64,000 nucleotides of DNA from Cepaea nemoralis (GCA_014155875.1 JACEFZ010028305.1:65001-129000); one strand, 5' to 3'. Shown: positions 10,038-21,920, numbered from the stretch's first letter. The notes: a model not told the origin generated them from the sequence alone. Numbers and translations: made by a program.

Positions 10038-13000
10038 TTTAAAATGTCTCTACAAATCCCCTAGTATTGACGCTTTTAAAAATACAATGCCCTAATAATT
10101 ACCGTTTCAGTACCTTACTGTTGGGGGAAGAAAACATCCCTAGACTGAACCGTAGGACAGCTAAATTTAGGTGGCCCTAGTTTAAAATCCAAGAACCTAG
10201 ATTGGTCAAGTACCTGGCCAAGACGGGCGCTAGATTGAACAAAGGGATTAGTAGCCATTCAGTCAGAGAGCAAAGGACGAACACGTAAGCCTCCCCGTAC
10301 GGTGGAGGGCAATTTTAGCCCTAAAACATCAATCTCTGCAGCCTAGGTATGTGAATTTGCATTATGAATGTGTAATCATGTCTTTTGATAAGGTACATAT
10401 ATCATTTTGTTAAATAAGAATTGTTAGAATTTGATAAATCAACGATTCTTGTAAACGACGGCTTGATTGATTGCCGCCACTAAGCAACCATGTCTTACCT
10501 CGATGTCAATTTTCCTATTCTATACAGTCTCAAATTCTCCCCCGGGAAGGTTAACCCGGTCAACAAATACCCGCAGAAGTCGGATGTGTCGGCCTAACGG
10601 CGCAAGAACGCAGCTCTGCTGTAAACAGGCACAACGCAATCACGTCCGAAAAAAAAACTCTGGATGAACGAAGAAGAAGAAGAAGAAATTCTTATGTTTG
10701 AGTAACTTCTATGCATAGTGAAACTATATCACTATCAATGCCTGTAAACCTGTAAATATTGAATGTGCTGTAGAGTAGGAAACTCTTAAGGACATTTCAA
10801 GAACTTTCTCTCCATGCGGAAGAATAATAATAGTAACGCATCTTATGGACACTATTTCATGTTGGAGAAGTAAGTCTTGTTAATCTGTAACTTGAATTAT
10901 CGTACAATTTCAGTACAATCTTCTTGTTTACAGTTTAATAACACACAATATGTGTGATGGACATGTAATCCTTTCATAAATATGCTAGAGAAATGCTATG
11001 TGGGATGAATAAAATCTCAAGAAAGAAAGAAAGAAAGAAAACGCATGTTATATATATTCTAATGCTCTGGCAAGACGTGCCTTCAGTCCACAATGCATCA
11101 TAGTGGTAGGCACCTGGAATAATATTATGTTCAGAAATTGCCAACAACGTTCACACTACTTACCATGCTGCAGAAGTTATTCCCTAGTCAGAATACTTCT
11201 TATGTTAGCAGCAATTGGTGAGTTATGCATGTATAACAACGTTCCCTAACCTCATGCTGCTAAAAGCAGGTGGGAAAGAGGACCATCTATTTGGGTCTTA
11301 TGGATTGAAGAATGAGAGAAAATCTCAAGAATGGCTCCGGCATTATGAATATGATTATTATTCATAAATGAAAGAGATTAATATGTTTTTTCTATGTATG
11401 AGAATTATGTAATCTATTCATGATTGTACTTTATTGCTGGAATATTTATGTTAAGGTAAAACCCAGCGGGAGACATGAGTGATGATGATAATTTAAGAAG
11501 CCGTGTGTATGTCAGCACACAAGAAGAGAATGTGACTGGTATGATGTATGGCCTGTGGCCTAATAATGTTTACAGCTGTAGAAAGGAGATGGGGAATTAT
11601 GAGACAAAATGCCTATGTCTCAGAAATCCTTGTCAGGTTATGACAGGTATAACATCAAGTTGACTGAAGGGGTAGGATTCCTGAGATTCATCAGAAAGAC
11701 CCAGTAGCAATCCCAGAATAGAATATTGAGTGAGGAGATACCTTACTCACAATAAGCGCTAGAATAGCTCAACAACAAGCAACGAAGGACACATTGGAAA
11801 GACTATCCGATCGCCGTCCCCTTTTTTCTTTGTAATTGTGTTGTGAAAATGTTAACACCACACAGAGTTGTATTACTGCTTGTATGTATGCTTTTGTCAT
11901 TCCCAGCTCTGGAAAGGCAGGTAGTGGTTTTTGGAAGTATCACTAAACCGGATCCTGGGTTAACAACCGGTAAGAAGGGATAAATAGCAGCCTGTCCTAC
12001 ACATATATTCTGGACCAATACATCAATGGTGACTGCTGTACTTATTAGCTGTCATAGCCAGCAAAAGACATTTTCAAAAAATAATGACAATGTTATTGAT
12101 GAAGTCCTACTTCAGTAGGAATATCCAGGACGGACTTCAGTATCTAAAAATTTATCAAGATAAAAAGATATACAGAGTAACCGACACCAGCATATCGTCT
12201 GCTTTACTTCTGAGAGGTACCGCCTGAAGTCTCATCAATCAGCAAAGTCAACGAAACACGGGACAGTCCAGGTTTGAAAAACTAACAGCAGGAAGAACTC
12301 TTCTACTGTCTGTTTGATTCCCAGTTTCATATTCAACAATGAATAACCCTTCGAAAGCAGTCCTACAGCAGTAGAATCAACACCAGGTCCTAAATATGGA
12401 CACCAATGGGAAGACACTGAAAGAGTATTAAATAAGCAAAGTACAACCAAGGTCCCATACCTGAATACCAACTCAAATACCAACTCAAAGACATTGAAAG
12501 AAACTAGTGGAGTCAAGGTGTATACATACACAGCAGAAGGAATCATTCGACTGTCTGCGACTCACAGTTTGGGTGCTGGATTTATTCTTCGTAAATTCCT
12601 TGCCTGCAGCAGACCAATCCTGGACATAGTCCCAGATGAAATCCAATGAACTCTCAGCATTGTATGTCCTACACTGAAATGGAAATACTGAATCAGAACT
12701 CTACGCTGGTCCCATGTCGGTCTGATTGCCCATCACTAAGTGTGGGATGGCCTATCAACATGAACCGGGTGTGTGACAAAGCCTCTTGAACCAAATTGGG
12801 AAACGGATAGCATAAGCCTAGCTGCTGGGCAGTCGTCATCTTTTTCATCTATGAGATGATATAGGGAAGGACCTTGTGAGAAGACTCAAATTGGATCTCC
12901 TGAAAATTTGACAGACCTAAGCCTTAATTTCAATTGGACACAGCCCACATGCAGCAGAATATTCGTGAATTAAGCCTCACGGAAGGGATTAAGGGAACAT

Positions 13001-13864
13001 TTTATTTCCGAATAGTATGGATTATAAAAGATTCACCAGCAAAACTCAGTGGACACAATGTGAGTACAACATAACTGTGAGTACATTATTTCAGTCCCCG
13101 GATAATAGTGACATTATCTGCTAAGCATTGAAGAGAAATAATGAACAGTACACCAGGACAATACAGGAAAACATAATTTAAATAATCAGTTTAACATTAT
13201 GTATGGAATGTATATTTTGGGTTGAGTGTTCTGACACTATCTAATTAATTTTTTTTAAATATGAGAATTGTAAATGATGTTGGAAACAAATGATTTTATA
13301 TGTTTGGTTTTTCTGAACTCGGACTATTTTATTTTTACATCTGTATATTTTTCAATGGTAGCAGAACCAAATAATGATTGTTGTTTTGGTTGAGTACATG
13401 AATATGATTGTATTGTTTTAGGTCAATGGGGTATCACATTTTAATATGTGTAGGATATTGTATATCATCCCATTCCTGTTCTGGAAATTCAGTATGGTCA
13501 TTATAATTATATGTATGTGACTACAAAGCTTGATTTCATTCAGTGGTGAACTGTTTGTCCAGTTGTTGATGTTTACGTCAATTGCTTGTTGATGGTTGTT
13601 CAACAGTGGTTGTTATATATGTTGTAAACAATCAATGTCCTCTAACACTATATACAAATTAGCAGTTGATATTAGTGGGAATGAAAACATGCACATAAAT
13701 ACAATTATATAAAGGAGTGAAGTATTTTTCCTCTTGTGTTTATGGTAGAATTCAATGATCACCTCAAGTGGTGAAATGAGTGAGAATAAAAAATAATCCC
13801 ATTAGGGATCCCCTAGACACAATTAAGCCAATATTCTCATATATTAAATCCTGCATCCCACAGT
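10038..13864. mobile_element. 3.8-kb unclassified insertion splitting an RTE endonuclease
   Basis: The RTE endonuclease reading is interrupted after GGATGTGG (about 10037) and continues at AGAGAAAC (about 13867), so 3.8 kb was inserted. GTGG is repeated at both junctions. I found no transposase, integrase or reverse-transcriptase motif, no long terminal inverted repeat and no clear LTR. A GAA-repeat SINE is nested at 10539-10685 and a GAAA microsatellite lies at about 11023-11040. The open frames in it are short and unrecognised. Confidence 0.6.
10532..10692 (+). mobile_element. GAA-tailed short retroposon, copy 2
   Basis: The 147-bp insert 10539-10685 lies between AAATTCT at 10532-10538 and 10686-10692 and ends in a GAA repeat. 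It is full length by comparison with copies 1 and 3. Confidence 0.8.
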
Positions 13865-14997
13865 GGAGAGAAACAACAGCGAGGAGTAGCAATTATAATG
13901 GATACAGGGAGGTCAAAATCGATCAAAGGATATTGGACTGTATCCGACAGAGTATTACTGGTAAAGTTGAGTGGGAGACCTTTTAATGTCAACGCCACAC
14001 AAGTTTATGCTCCAACAGCAGACAGTGGTGATGACAACATTGATGAATTTTATAATGATTTTAGAGAATGCCTTTAAGAAATGTAAGAATTCTGAAGTAA
14101 AACTCATAATGGGTGACTTAAATGCCAAAGTTGGAAATCAACAGGCCGGATGCATAGTAGGCAAGTATGGAATAGGGGAACAGAATGAAAGAGAATGCAG
14201 ACTTGTACAGTGGGCAAAAGAGCATGATGTGATTATTGGAAACACCTGGTACAAACAGCACCCTAGAAGATTATGGACATGGAGGAGCCCTGATCATAAG
14301 ATCAGAAATCAGACTCATTACATGCTCATCAACAGAAGATTTCGAAATGTCTTAAAAGTCGCAAAAACTATACCAAGCGCAGAATGCTACAGCGACCATA
14401 GATTAATCTTAAACGATATATATATAAAGTTAAGGAAAGTGAAATATGCACCAAGAAACACAACATTTGATCTACTGGCACTGAAGAGTGAAGAGATAAA
14501 AGACAAATTCAACGTAGAGGTAAAGAAAAAATGTGATGCATTGTTCAATATGGAAATAGTATTTCAAGATGCCAGCGACCAATGTGAAATATTAAAGAAA
14601 TCAGTCAACAAAGCTGCAGAAACAACCATCCCAACAATAAAGATAATAGGACGCAAGAAATGGATGACGGAAGACATCTTAAAACTCATAGAAATAAGAA
14701 GAAATAACAAAAATAACAAGGAAAAATATGAAGAGATTAACAAGAAAATTAGGAAGCTGTGCAAAGATGCAAAAGAAACTTGGCTTGGGAAAAATTGCAC
14801 GGATATTGAAAACCAACACAACACCCGGAATACCAAATTAATGCACAAAAGAATTAATGACACCACTAACAAAAGAACACACACATCAACGGGTTGTCTA
14901 AAACCCAAGGATGGCAAAATCATAATAGAAAAATATCAGAGTTTACATGCGTGGTCAGATTATCTGAAAGACCTTTATGATGATACAAGAGAAGAAC
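13865..14997 (+). pseudogene. RTE endonuclease domain and linker (element 5' half, continued)
   Basis: A long frame (13971-15146) encodes the APE-type endonuclease of an RTE LINE. The first stretch (NVNA, QVYAPTADSGDDNIDEF) is read in another frame before about 14090. It then runs GDLNAKVG at about 14112, IGNTWYKQHPRRLWTWRSPD at about 14235 and YSDHRLI at about 14390. The DNA-nicking domain is followed by a Lys-rich linker with coiled-coil character. The usual Asp in the RNQ-D-Y motif is His here (RNQTHYM), and a frameshift lies near 14080, so the copy is probably dead. The element breaks at about 14997. Confidence 0.85.
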
Positions 14998-15358
14998 AAT
15001 GTCTACGTCTAATTTTTCTAATCAATTTACGATTTTCATTTGTCTCCTGTAGTACTTGGTCATTGATTTTTCTGTCTCTCCATGGTATTTTTTGCATTCT
15101 CCTCAGAAACCACATTTCTGCAGCCATCAGATGTTTTTCAGCTTGACTGCTCATTGTCCAAGTTTCAAATCCATACAAAAGAACAGCCCCTATGTAGTAC
15201 CTCAGCACTCTTTTTCTCGTTTCAATTGACATCTTTTTATTGGTCAGTATGTTTTTCATCTTGCTAAAGGCTACTTTCGACAAGGCGATTCTTGTTCTAA
15301 TCTCTTCCACACATCTCCCATCAGATGTTATTACTGTTCAGAGATAATTGTACCGATT
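14998..15358 (-). pseudogene. RTE reverse-transcriptase C-terminal segment, opposite strand
   Basis: The minus strand encodes the connection/C-terminal part of an RTE protein (EEIRTRIALSKVAFSKMKNI, LYGFETWTMSSQAEKHL, ending IRRRH). It abuts the plus-strand endonuclease half at about 14998 in a head-on arrangement. Sequence to the right changes at about 15359 to the SINE that opens duplication unit B. Confidence 0.85.
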
Positions 15359-15359
15359 C

Positions 15360-15600
15360 ACTTCCATTTTCCTCTCGGGCATGACCCATTTATTTTGGGT
15401 CAAAATTAATATTGAGATGGGGTCTTTAAATTGACATGGACTCCCAGGTCGGTGCAACCTAAATTGGAATGCAGGGAATTTCTTAGGAAGTAAGGCAGAT
15501 GGTGTGATACTGCCTAGCTCCTGTGTGCGATTGGTCTATACAAATATGGTACTAGCACCTTATGACTGATTAGCCAGATGTTAAAAGGCTCTTTTACATA
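15360..15600 (+). mobile_element. truncated long SINE, start of duplication unit B
   Basis: It matches 4409-4640 closely (CCATTTTCCTCTCGGGC start) but lacks the tRNA-like head. It marks the left edge of duplication unit B. Confidence 0.7.
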
Positions 15601-15604
15601 GTTC

Positions 15605-16135
15605 CTTCACAGGAATGAGAAATCTACACATTTGTATCACTTCACCTTGTTAGCACTCTATACACTTGTATCATTTCACAGTATCTGCACTCTATACACT
15701 TGTATCACTTTACCGTGTAAGCACACTATACACTTGTATAATTTCACCGTGCCTGCGCCCTACACACTTGTATTATTTCACTGTGTCTGCACTCTATACA
15801 CTTGTATCATTTCACCGTGCCTGCACTCTGTACACATGTATCACTTCACCGTGTTAGCACTCTATACACTTGCATTACTTCACCGTGTTAGCACTCTATA
15901 CACTTGTATCACTTCACCGTGTTAGCACTCTATACTCTTGTATCATTTCACCGTGCCTGCACTCTATATACTTGTATCATCACTTCACCGTGCCTGCACT
16001 CTATATACTTGTATCATCACTTCACCGTGTTAGCACTCTATACAATAGTATCACTTCACCGTGTTAGCACTCTATACATTTATATCACTTCACCGTGTTA
16101 GCACTCTTTACATTTGTATCAACATTTCACCGTGA
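15605..16135. repeat. 34-35-bp minisatellite, unit B
   Basis: Same array as at 4640-6380, without the two retroposon insertions, so those insertions are younger than the duplication or were never on this copy. Confidence 0.95.
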
Positions 16136-16159
16136 ACACCATCATGGCTAAAAATTAAA

Positions 16160-16265
16160 ACAAACTAAAAGTTAACTGCTATAAACCCCAACATATATTG
16201 GCTATTTGTGATTTATTATGCAGTTTCAGTTCAGTATGTGTTCACTTTCTGAACGACCAACATTT
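16160..16265 (-). mobile_element. SINE core fragment, unit B
   Basis: Counterpart of 6400-6500, inherited through the duplication. Confidence 0.6.
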
Positions 16266-16369
16266 ACTACTATGGAAATGAAAGCAAAACTGTCTGCATC
16301 CAAACTGCCCACGGGTGATTTTGAAATCTCAACTCAATATGTCTGAGAATTTTGAAGCTGCATATTCGG

Positions 16370-16660
16370 ATGTCAGCATGACCGAATGGATAAAAACGCA
16401 TGTTCTTAACATCCGGTGTTCTGATGCGGAGGTAAGGGGTTCAACCCTTACATCGAACAGTTAGACTAAAAACATTGACCTCGTGTCCTTGACTTGGGGA
16501 CGTAAATTACAAGTACCTCTAAAGTCGGAGTGGGTTTGCCTGATGGCGAGAGACACTGTTAATAGGGAAAGCTAATCCACACCCAAAATTCAGTCCAGCA
16601 CTACCAGAAGTAGTGTGTATGGACTACGTTTAAATTCAAAGCGAGCGAGCACAAACGGAA
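16370..16660 (+). mobile_element. tRNA-derived SINE, 300-bp family, unit B
   Basis: Counterpart of 6600-6895, ending TTCAAAGCGAGCGAGC. Confidence 0.65.
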
Positions 16661-16721
16661 AAATATAAAGAAACTGCATGTTCCACTGTAATCAAAGCCA
16701 CAGACGCCGGTTGACAACGAT

Positions 16722-17774
16722 CTACACACCCTTAAAATACATATATGTGTTTAAAATACTTCGGTCCAATTTGAGACGAGCCATCATTCTCCATTGAGAT
16801 GCAGGACCCAGAGGATTGCATCCAACATTACAGGTTTTAAACCACCAGCCAGCTTTGCCCTCACTGGCACAGTTGGCCGTGTCCAGGTCGTTGTCATGGT
16901 CGGCGGTAGAAAATGAGACACCCAAGACAGGAGTTAGGCAGTCTCCATACACACCACCCTCGGAGTTGTAGTCACTGGAGATGGCAGTGAAATTATAGCC
17001 GGTCTCAGCTGATCCAATACGGAAGTGTGTGAAGGAGTAGTAGGGCAACATTGTAGTGCCACTGATGTTCACGATGACCCTGAGAAAAGCCTCAGTGTGA
17101 CCTGCATCATTGAGAAGTTTCATCTTGTCCAGACCTAGCCAGTAATTTGTGCTATCGTGATGGAACCCGTGGACGTAGTCAGACCAGGTCATCGTGTTGT
17201 CATAGCGGCCAGTATTGTACATTACGTATGTGAAAAAATCCTTCTTGTCTCTGTAATAACTGCAGTAAGCCAAAAAGGGCGTTGGTGAGGTGACTGGGTG
17301 CAACATTATACGTTTCTGATAGCCATCTTCGTAACCGTAAACAGTCATTTCTTTACAGGTGCGAGGGTATCGTTCACAGCGATCACCTACCCAACCATCA
17401 ATACATTTACACGTACAGCGAACTGGGTCCCACGTGCCATTATGCTCACAGGGATTCTTCATATACAGCTCAAAGAAAACATCTTTGGGAGTGCAGTTGA
17501 TCCTCCTGGTGCAGTCAACATGGTGATAGCACACGCGGTGTTCATCCACATGCACGCCACAGCAATCGTCTTGACATTCTGCTGCGCATTTAATGATACT
17601 TGGGTATTCGCCTGACTTGGGATGGACCGAACCGTTTTCCAGTCTTTGTTTTAGCTTGCAGGTGATAAGTTTGTTAAAGTTCGTGTATTGTTGTTCGCCG
17701 TTGCAAAGTATCAACTGTATAAACATTATGACCGCGATACTAACAACAAACTGGACTTTGCGATAGCTCTCCAT
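16722..17774 (-). CDS. secreted fibrinogen-related protein, copy B
   Basis: An intact 350-codon frame. The frame opens at 17804, but the start shared with the other copies is the ATG at 17774. A signal peptide covers about residues 7-25. The Cys-rich PAN/apple-like region has C39, C63, C67, C71, C72, C82, C88 and C94. The EGF-like segment is 109-133 and the fibrinogen-like domain 140-350, with Asp at 292, 294, 296 and 298 as candidate calcium ligands and C302/C315 as the conserved disulfide pair. It is the same length as copies A and C, with no stop or frameshift. The 5' leader just before the start differs from A and C (about 17780-17805), which could alter expression. Proposed role: secreted pattern-recognition or adhesion protein, inferred from domain architecture. 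Confidence 0.9.
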   Translation of the reverse strand: MESYRKVQFVVSIAVIMFIQLILCNGEQQYTNFNKLITCKLKQRLENGSVHPKSGEYPSIIKCAAECQDDCCGVHVDEHRVCYHHVDCTRRINCTPKDVFFELYMKNPCEHNGTWDPVRCTCKCIDGWVGDRCERYPRTCKEMTVYGYEDGYQKRIMLHPVTSPTPFLAYCSYYRDKKDFFTYVMYNTGRYDNTMTWSDYVHGFHHDSTNYWLGLDKMKLLNDAGHTEAFLRVIVNISGTTMLPYYSFTHFRIGSAETGYNFTAISSDYNSEGGVYGDCLTPVLGVSFSTADHDNDLDTANCASEGKAGWWFKTCNVGCNPLGPASQWRMMARLKLDRSILNTYMYFKGV

Positions 17775-17994
17775 AATTGTCTGGCCTCTCCTTCCCAGAA
17801 ACAAATGACTTCAGTTGTTGGTAAACGTATGTTTAGAAGCAGTGAGAAGTGCACCATCTATCCTCAATTTTAGTCTAGATCACAAAGTTTAGATGACAAG
17901 CCTTCAAACACGCCCGCTTCTTCACATCAAGACAATGATATCACATTAGCAAACTCCTGCCTCTTCCTGTGTATCTCTTTATGTTGTCTAAACT

Positions 17995-18805
17995 AGTAAC
18001 ATATAAGTCTGTATTAACTCATTGCTATCTATCCTTCTGTAATACAGTCAACACAACGTACATTTGTCTATTAGCCTAATTTCTTGACCAGTATACAGAT
18101 TTACTACCTGCTATCTATACTTGCTTGCTCATAATCATAATGGCAATAATGCCATATTCTTGCATTATGAGACACGCTAAATTCCGAAGAGTTTAAACTG
18201 ACCAGTTACTGCTCGACTCTGTTTTACTATTATGTGACTTGGCATTAACACTTACAATAACCAGCGAGGATTGGCGGAGGTAGGAATACTGTTATTTGAA
18301 GCAAAGCTTTGCCTTTAAAGCCTTTGAAAATTCCTGACGACATTGCCGGAAGTTGTGGGTTTCATGCAACATTATCTATGCCACGTGCTTTTACGGTGCG
18401 GAGTAATTTGCCTTCAAGGAAGTAAATCAACAAAGGGAAGAAAGACACCACCTTGTTATCCTGAAATAAATATTGCTGTCGTGACAGAATAAACAAATCA
18501 ATTAATCAATTCGTCGATTTCTGACAACAGACCATGTATGTCTTTCTGGCTCAATGACTATCACGCGTGAGCGTGGCATGCCAAGAGTAAACCACAAACC
18601 AATAGTAGGAAAGAAAGGAAAATATACAAATGGGGCAAGAAAATAGTGCGTGCTAAACTGATTAATGAATCACGGATGTTGTTTGTAGTGCGTGAGGTGG
18701 TTCTATATAGGGCAATATATTTGTGATTTTAATAAACGCATGTAACATTCATGCTCCCAGCACTTGTATGCGTGGGTTTTTGTTTACGTCATTATTTTAA
18801 AATGG
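17995..18805. promoter_or_regulatory. conserved upstream flank of FReD copy B
   Basis: Non-coding sequence shared with unit A (8440-9247) and, inverted, with the flank of copy C. It lacks the 189-bp insertion of unit A and therefore shows the empty site. Confidence 0.4.
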
Positions 18806-18964
18806 CAGTAAAGAAAAAAAATGACAAACCACTGAACGTAAAACTTGCCAAGACATCAACAGCAGTTGAAAAAATGCAGGCGTTGACTGTAATGTTTTGT
18901 AAATAGGATATGCACCCCACCCCCACCCCCACCCCCACCCCCACCCCAAAAACAGTAAAGAAAA
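18806..18964 (+). mobile_element. 135-bp SINE with CCCCCA tail in unit B
   Basis: The insert 18818-18952 is flanked by CAGTAAAGAAAA at 18806-18817 and 18953-18964. Unit A has the empty site at about 9247. It carries the recurrent SINE core and ends in a CCCCCA repeat. Confidence 0.85.
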
Positions 18965-19107
18965 GCCAGGAAAGATAACAACCTTACATAAGTGAAGAGG
19001 TCGATTTAGGAATAGTTATAGAACACTGTTCCAAATTCATAGCAGTGGATCACTACATAATTGCTCCATTCCCGTGTCATTGAAATCCACACGAAATGTT
19101 CATTATA

Positions 19108-19351
19108 ATCCCATGTGAACTAGTGAAACCAGGAACAGCTTAGACAAGACCAAATGGCCAGAGCACCGACAACAAGCCGTCTTCATCATGCAGTTCACTG
19201 TGGAAGAAGAAAGCCGTCCGAACACACGCAAGGATATCGAGAATAACGGATGCCTCGTTCTCTCCGGTCGAGGGATGCTAACTAGCGACAATGCAAATAG
19301 AAAAAAAGTTATGTAAGCTCACCCTCTGCCCCTTCCCAGGTAGTTAATGTT
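19108..19351 (+). repeat. repeated module with conserved frame
   Basis: About 240 bp present inverted at about 25770-26000. Both copies keep a similar frame (VEEESRPNTRK-DIENNGCL against VEEDSRPNTHK-RIENNGCL, then GMLTSDNAN). No domain is recognised. It may be a fragment of a larger element's protein. Confidence 0.45.
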
Positions 19352-19719
19352 ATGAAACTTCCTTCAAACCTTACTCAAGACGACTACCACGTTATGGACA
19401 GACCAGAACAGGTCATTCTTCTGCGCCTCAGAACAGGACACAATAGATTACGCAACCACATTTATACAAAATTCAAGATTGGTGACTCAGCCATGTGCAC
19501 ATGTGGTTTGGCGTCGCAGACAGCAGAGCACATACTCCAGGATTGCCCAAACTACAACATATCCAGGCGAACCTTCTGGCCTAGAGAGACAACAGTGGAA
19601 GATAAACTCTATGGACCGCTGAATGAACTAAAAAAGACTGTTAGATTCATACAAGAGACAACATTGCAGTTATAAACATAATTTAGGCGAACGAAAGAAG
19701 AAGAAGAATGAAACTTCCT
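19352..19719 (+). mobile_element. 5'-truncated LINE tail with zinc-knuckle C-terminus
   Basis: The 344-bp insert 19364-19707 is flanked by ATGAAACTTCCT at 19352-19363 and 19708-19719. It encodes the extreme C-terminus of an RNase H-bearing LINE protein (LRLRTGHNRLRNH, then C-x-C-x8-AEH-x4-DC) up to the stop at about 19675, followed by a GAA-repeat tail. The inverted sister locus near 25770 has the empty site. Confidence 0.85.
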
Positions 19720-19970
19720 ACAAGACACATAACACATAGAAACTTCCTACATCACACATAATAGATAACTAGCTCATGGGCTTAGCTCTTTTTGGTACAA
19801 GATCCGAGGACTTCTGGATCCACAAAGATGTGGCACCCAGAAACTAACAGGTAGAAAGTCTCGGTTTCTCATTAGTCCAATACTAGATGGACGTGGACAT
19901 CGGAACCACGTCATAATAACCCGGCCTGCCTCGTGGCTCTCCGTTATCGGCAGTACTGTTCAACGTCTAT
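19720..19970. repeat. dispersed repeat, inverted near copy C
   Basis: The segment around 19790-19965 (GATGTGGCACCCAGAAACTA) recurs on the opposite strand at about 25610-25740 and 25990-26170. It belongs to the inverted duplication and one additional copy. Confidence 0.6.
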
Positions 19971-20510
19971 AACACGAAACTGACCAGGATACAACCCGAG
20001 GGACCATGATACAACCCCCTGAACTATGATACAACTCGCTTGGCCAGAATACAATCTGATGAAAAAGGATACAATCCGCTGAAACATGAAACAACCTGCT
20101 AGATCAGGATACAACCCTCTGGATCTGGATACAACCCGCTAGATCAGGATACAACCCGTTGGGCATAGATTCAACACGCTAGATCAGGATACAACCCGCT
20201 TGACCAGGATACAGCCCACTAGATCAGGATACAACCCGTTCGACCAGAATACACACCGCTAGATAAGGATACAACCTGCTGGATCTGGATATCACACACT
20301 AGCTCAGAATACTTCTTCTTCGTTCATCCAGAGTTGTTTTTTTTTCCGGATGTGATTGCGTTGTGTCTGTTTACAGCAAAGCTGCGATTCTTGCGCCGTT
20401 AGGCCGACACATCCGACTTCTGCGGGCATTTGTTGACCGAGTTAACCATCCCGGGCTCAGGATACAATCCGCTGGATCTAGATACAACACGCTAGAAAAG
20501 AATACAGCCC
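19970..20510. repeat. 20-22-bp minisatellite
   Basis: Degenerate units built on AGGATACAACCCGCTAGATC. A shortened inverted stretch lies at about 24605-24700. A GAA-tailed retroposon (20313-20454) splits the array. Confidence 0.9.
20302..20465 (-). mobile_element. GAA-tailed short retroposon, copy 3
   Basis: The 142-bp insert 20313-20454 is flanked by GCTCAGAATAC (20302-20312) and GCTCAGGATAC (20455-20465). Its tail on the minus strand is GAA. Confidence 0.8.
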
Positions 20511-20550
20511 GCTAGAATTCGGAGAAGGTAACCGAGTGGTGTGAACAAAT

Positions 20551-21920
20551 CAATCCAGTGGTGCTTGCTTGGGTGCTTGCGTTCGCTGGCTGTGAACTCC
20601 AGCGTGAAGTCCTGTATGTCGGATGAAGACATCCTGTTGTCCAACATTAGTGTGATGTCATACCGGACTGAGGTTTGCGTGAGTATCCGAAGTTCCATGT
20701 CTGGCTTATTGGTGTGCAGACTGGTGGTTCCTCGCCGTGCAGGCAGATACTCTCCGACTTCGGAAGAATAAGCGATCCTACTACGTTAGCCAGGACCCCG
20801 AAGGGACCTGTTGCCCAGGACGCACGACTAGGGCGTGTTAGTAGGTCTTAGCCAGTATAAAACCTGGAGACACATGGACGTCTTAAACATCGCCATTACT
20901 ATAAAGACACCATATAAAGACGCAATGCGGAGGTGAGAGACAGCCACGTGCATCTTACAAGCCGAGAAAGATCAACTGCAAAGCCAGATTGATGAGTTAA
21001 AGAAACAAGTCAAGCTACTTCAAACAACGGCACCAACCAACGATAATGAAAAACTGCATGCTGAAATAAAGAAGATCTAGCAAAACATCAAACAAGAGGT
21101 GGAGCACATGATCTAGGCAACAAAGAAGAATGAAGAGATTCTACGAGACATCAAGGCGGAGAGAGAAATACTAAAATCAGAAAAGGAGCCAACCCAAATC
21201 AAACCAGCAGAAGCCAAGGAAAAGATCACAGAAAAGCAACAAGATGAAACCCAGCAAGGAAACATCGAAAAACTTCTAAAAACAATACACAAAAGAGGAG
21301 GCAAAAGGACGCAAGCTGAAACGAAACCACAGACCAACCAGAAACAGCAAACTAAAGCCAGTAGTCCAACCACGACGTCCAAGAAACCCAAGAAATCAGT
21401 ATCCTGCCAAACACACAAAGAGAGCGTAGAGGAAGATTACAACATATCCTAAATTGAAACGGACGAAGAATTAATGGAATGGACAAAAAGACACGAAGAA
21501 AAAATGAAACGAATTGAAGACGCTTCAGCAGATATTTCAAAGACAGCGGCTAGGTATTAAAAAAAACAAAACAACAATAAGGACTGCATCCTATCAAAAT
21601 AGACAAGCCAGAAGCCAACACTGACAAAAGAAGGAGACGGACAGCAGAGGAGACGGACTCAAAAGAACACCTGCCGGCCTATCCCCCAGCTGATGTCACT
21701 GGTATAAACACTTCAAGAATCGATACGTCAGCGAACACTGGCGCAAAGAATTGGACAAACCTATCCCGCACCATGAACCACAACTATTATAACCGATGCC
21801 ACGGAAGTTGGTTGGCATTTGGGGGAAGTTTTGTTCCCCCCCCCCCACCCCACCCCACCCCCACCCCCGCAAAATGGACTTGGACTCGGACTTGGAAACA
21901 CCTCTGCATCCCAATCCAGT
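20551..21920 (+). mobile_element. 1,352-bp retroposon with ORF1-like coiled-coil frame
   Basis: The insert 20560-21911 is flanked by CAATCCAGT at 20551-20559 and 21912-21920. The first 320 bp match the 338-bp element at 734-1071, including a TATA-like AGTATAAAA at about 20853. From about 20950 to 21540 the plus strand encodes, with a few stops, a Lys/Glu/Gln-rich coiled-coil protein (EKDQLQSQIDELKKQVKLLQ) followed by a basic Gln/Thr/Lys region, resembling the ORF1 RNA-binding protein of some LINEs. A C-rich tract lies at 21835-21867. No reverse transcriptase is present. Confidence 0.7.

Noticed and set aside
21113..21540. Cys/Phe-rich minus-strand frames opposite the ORF1-like region
   Set aside because: They are shadows of the plus-strand Lys/Glu/Gln-rich coiled-coil frame.
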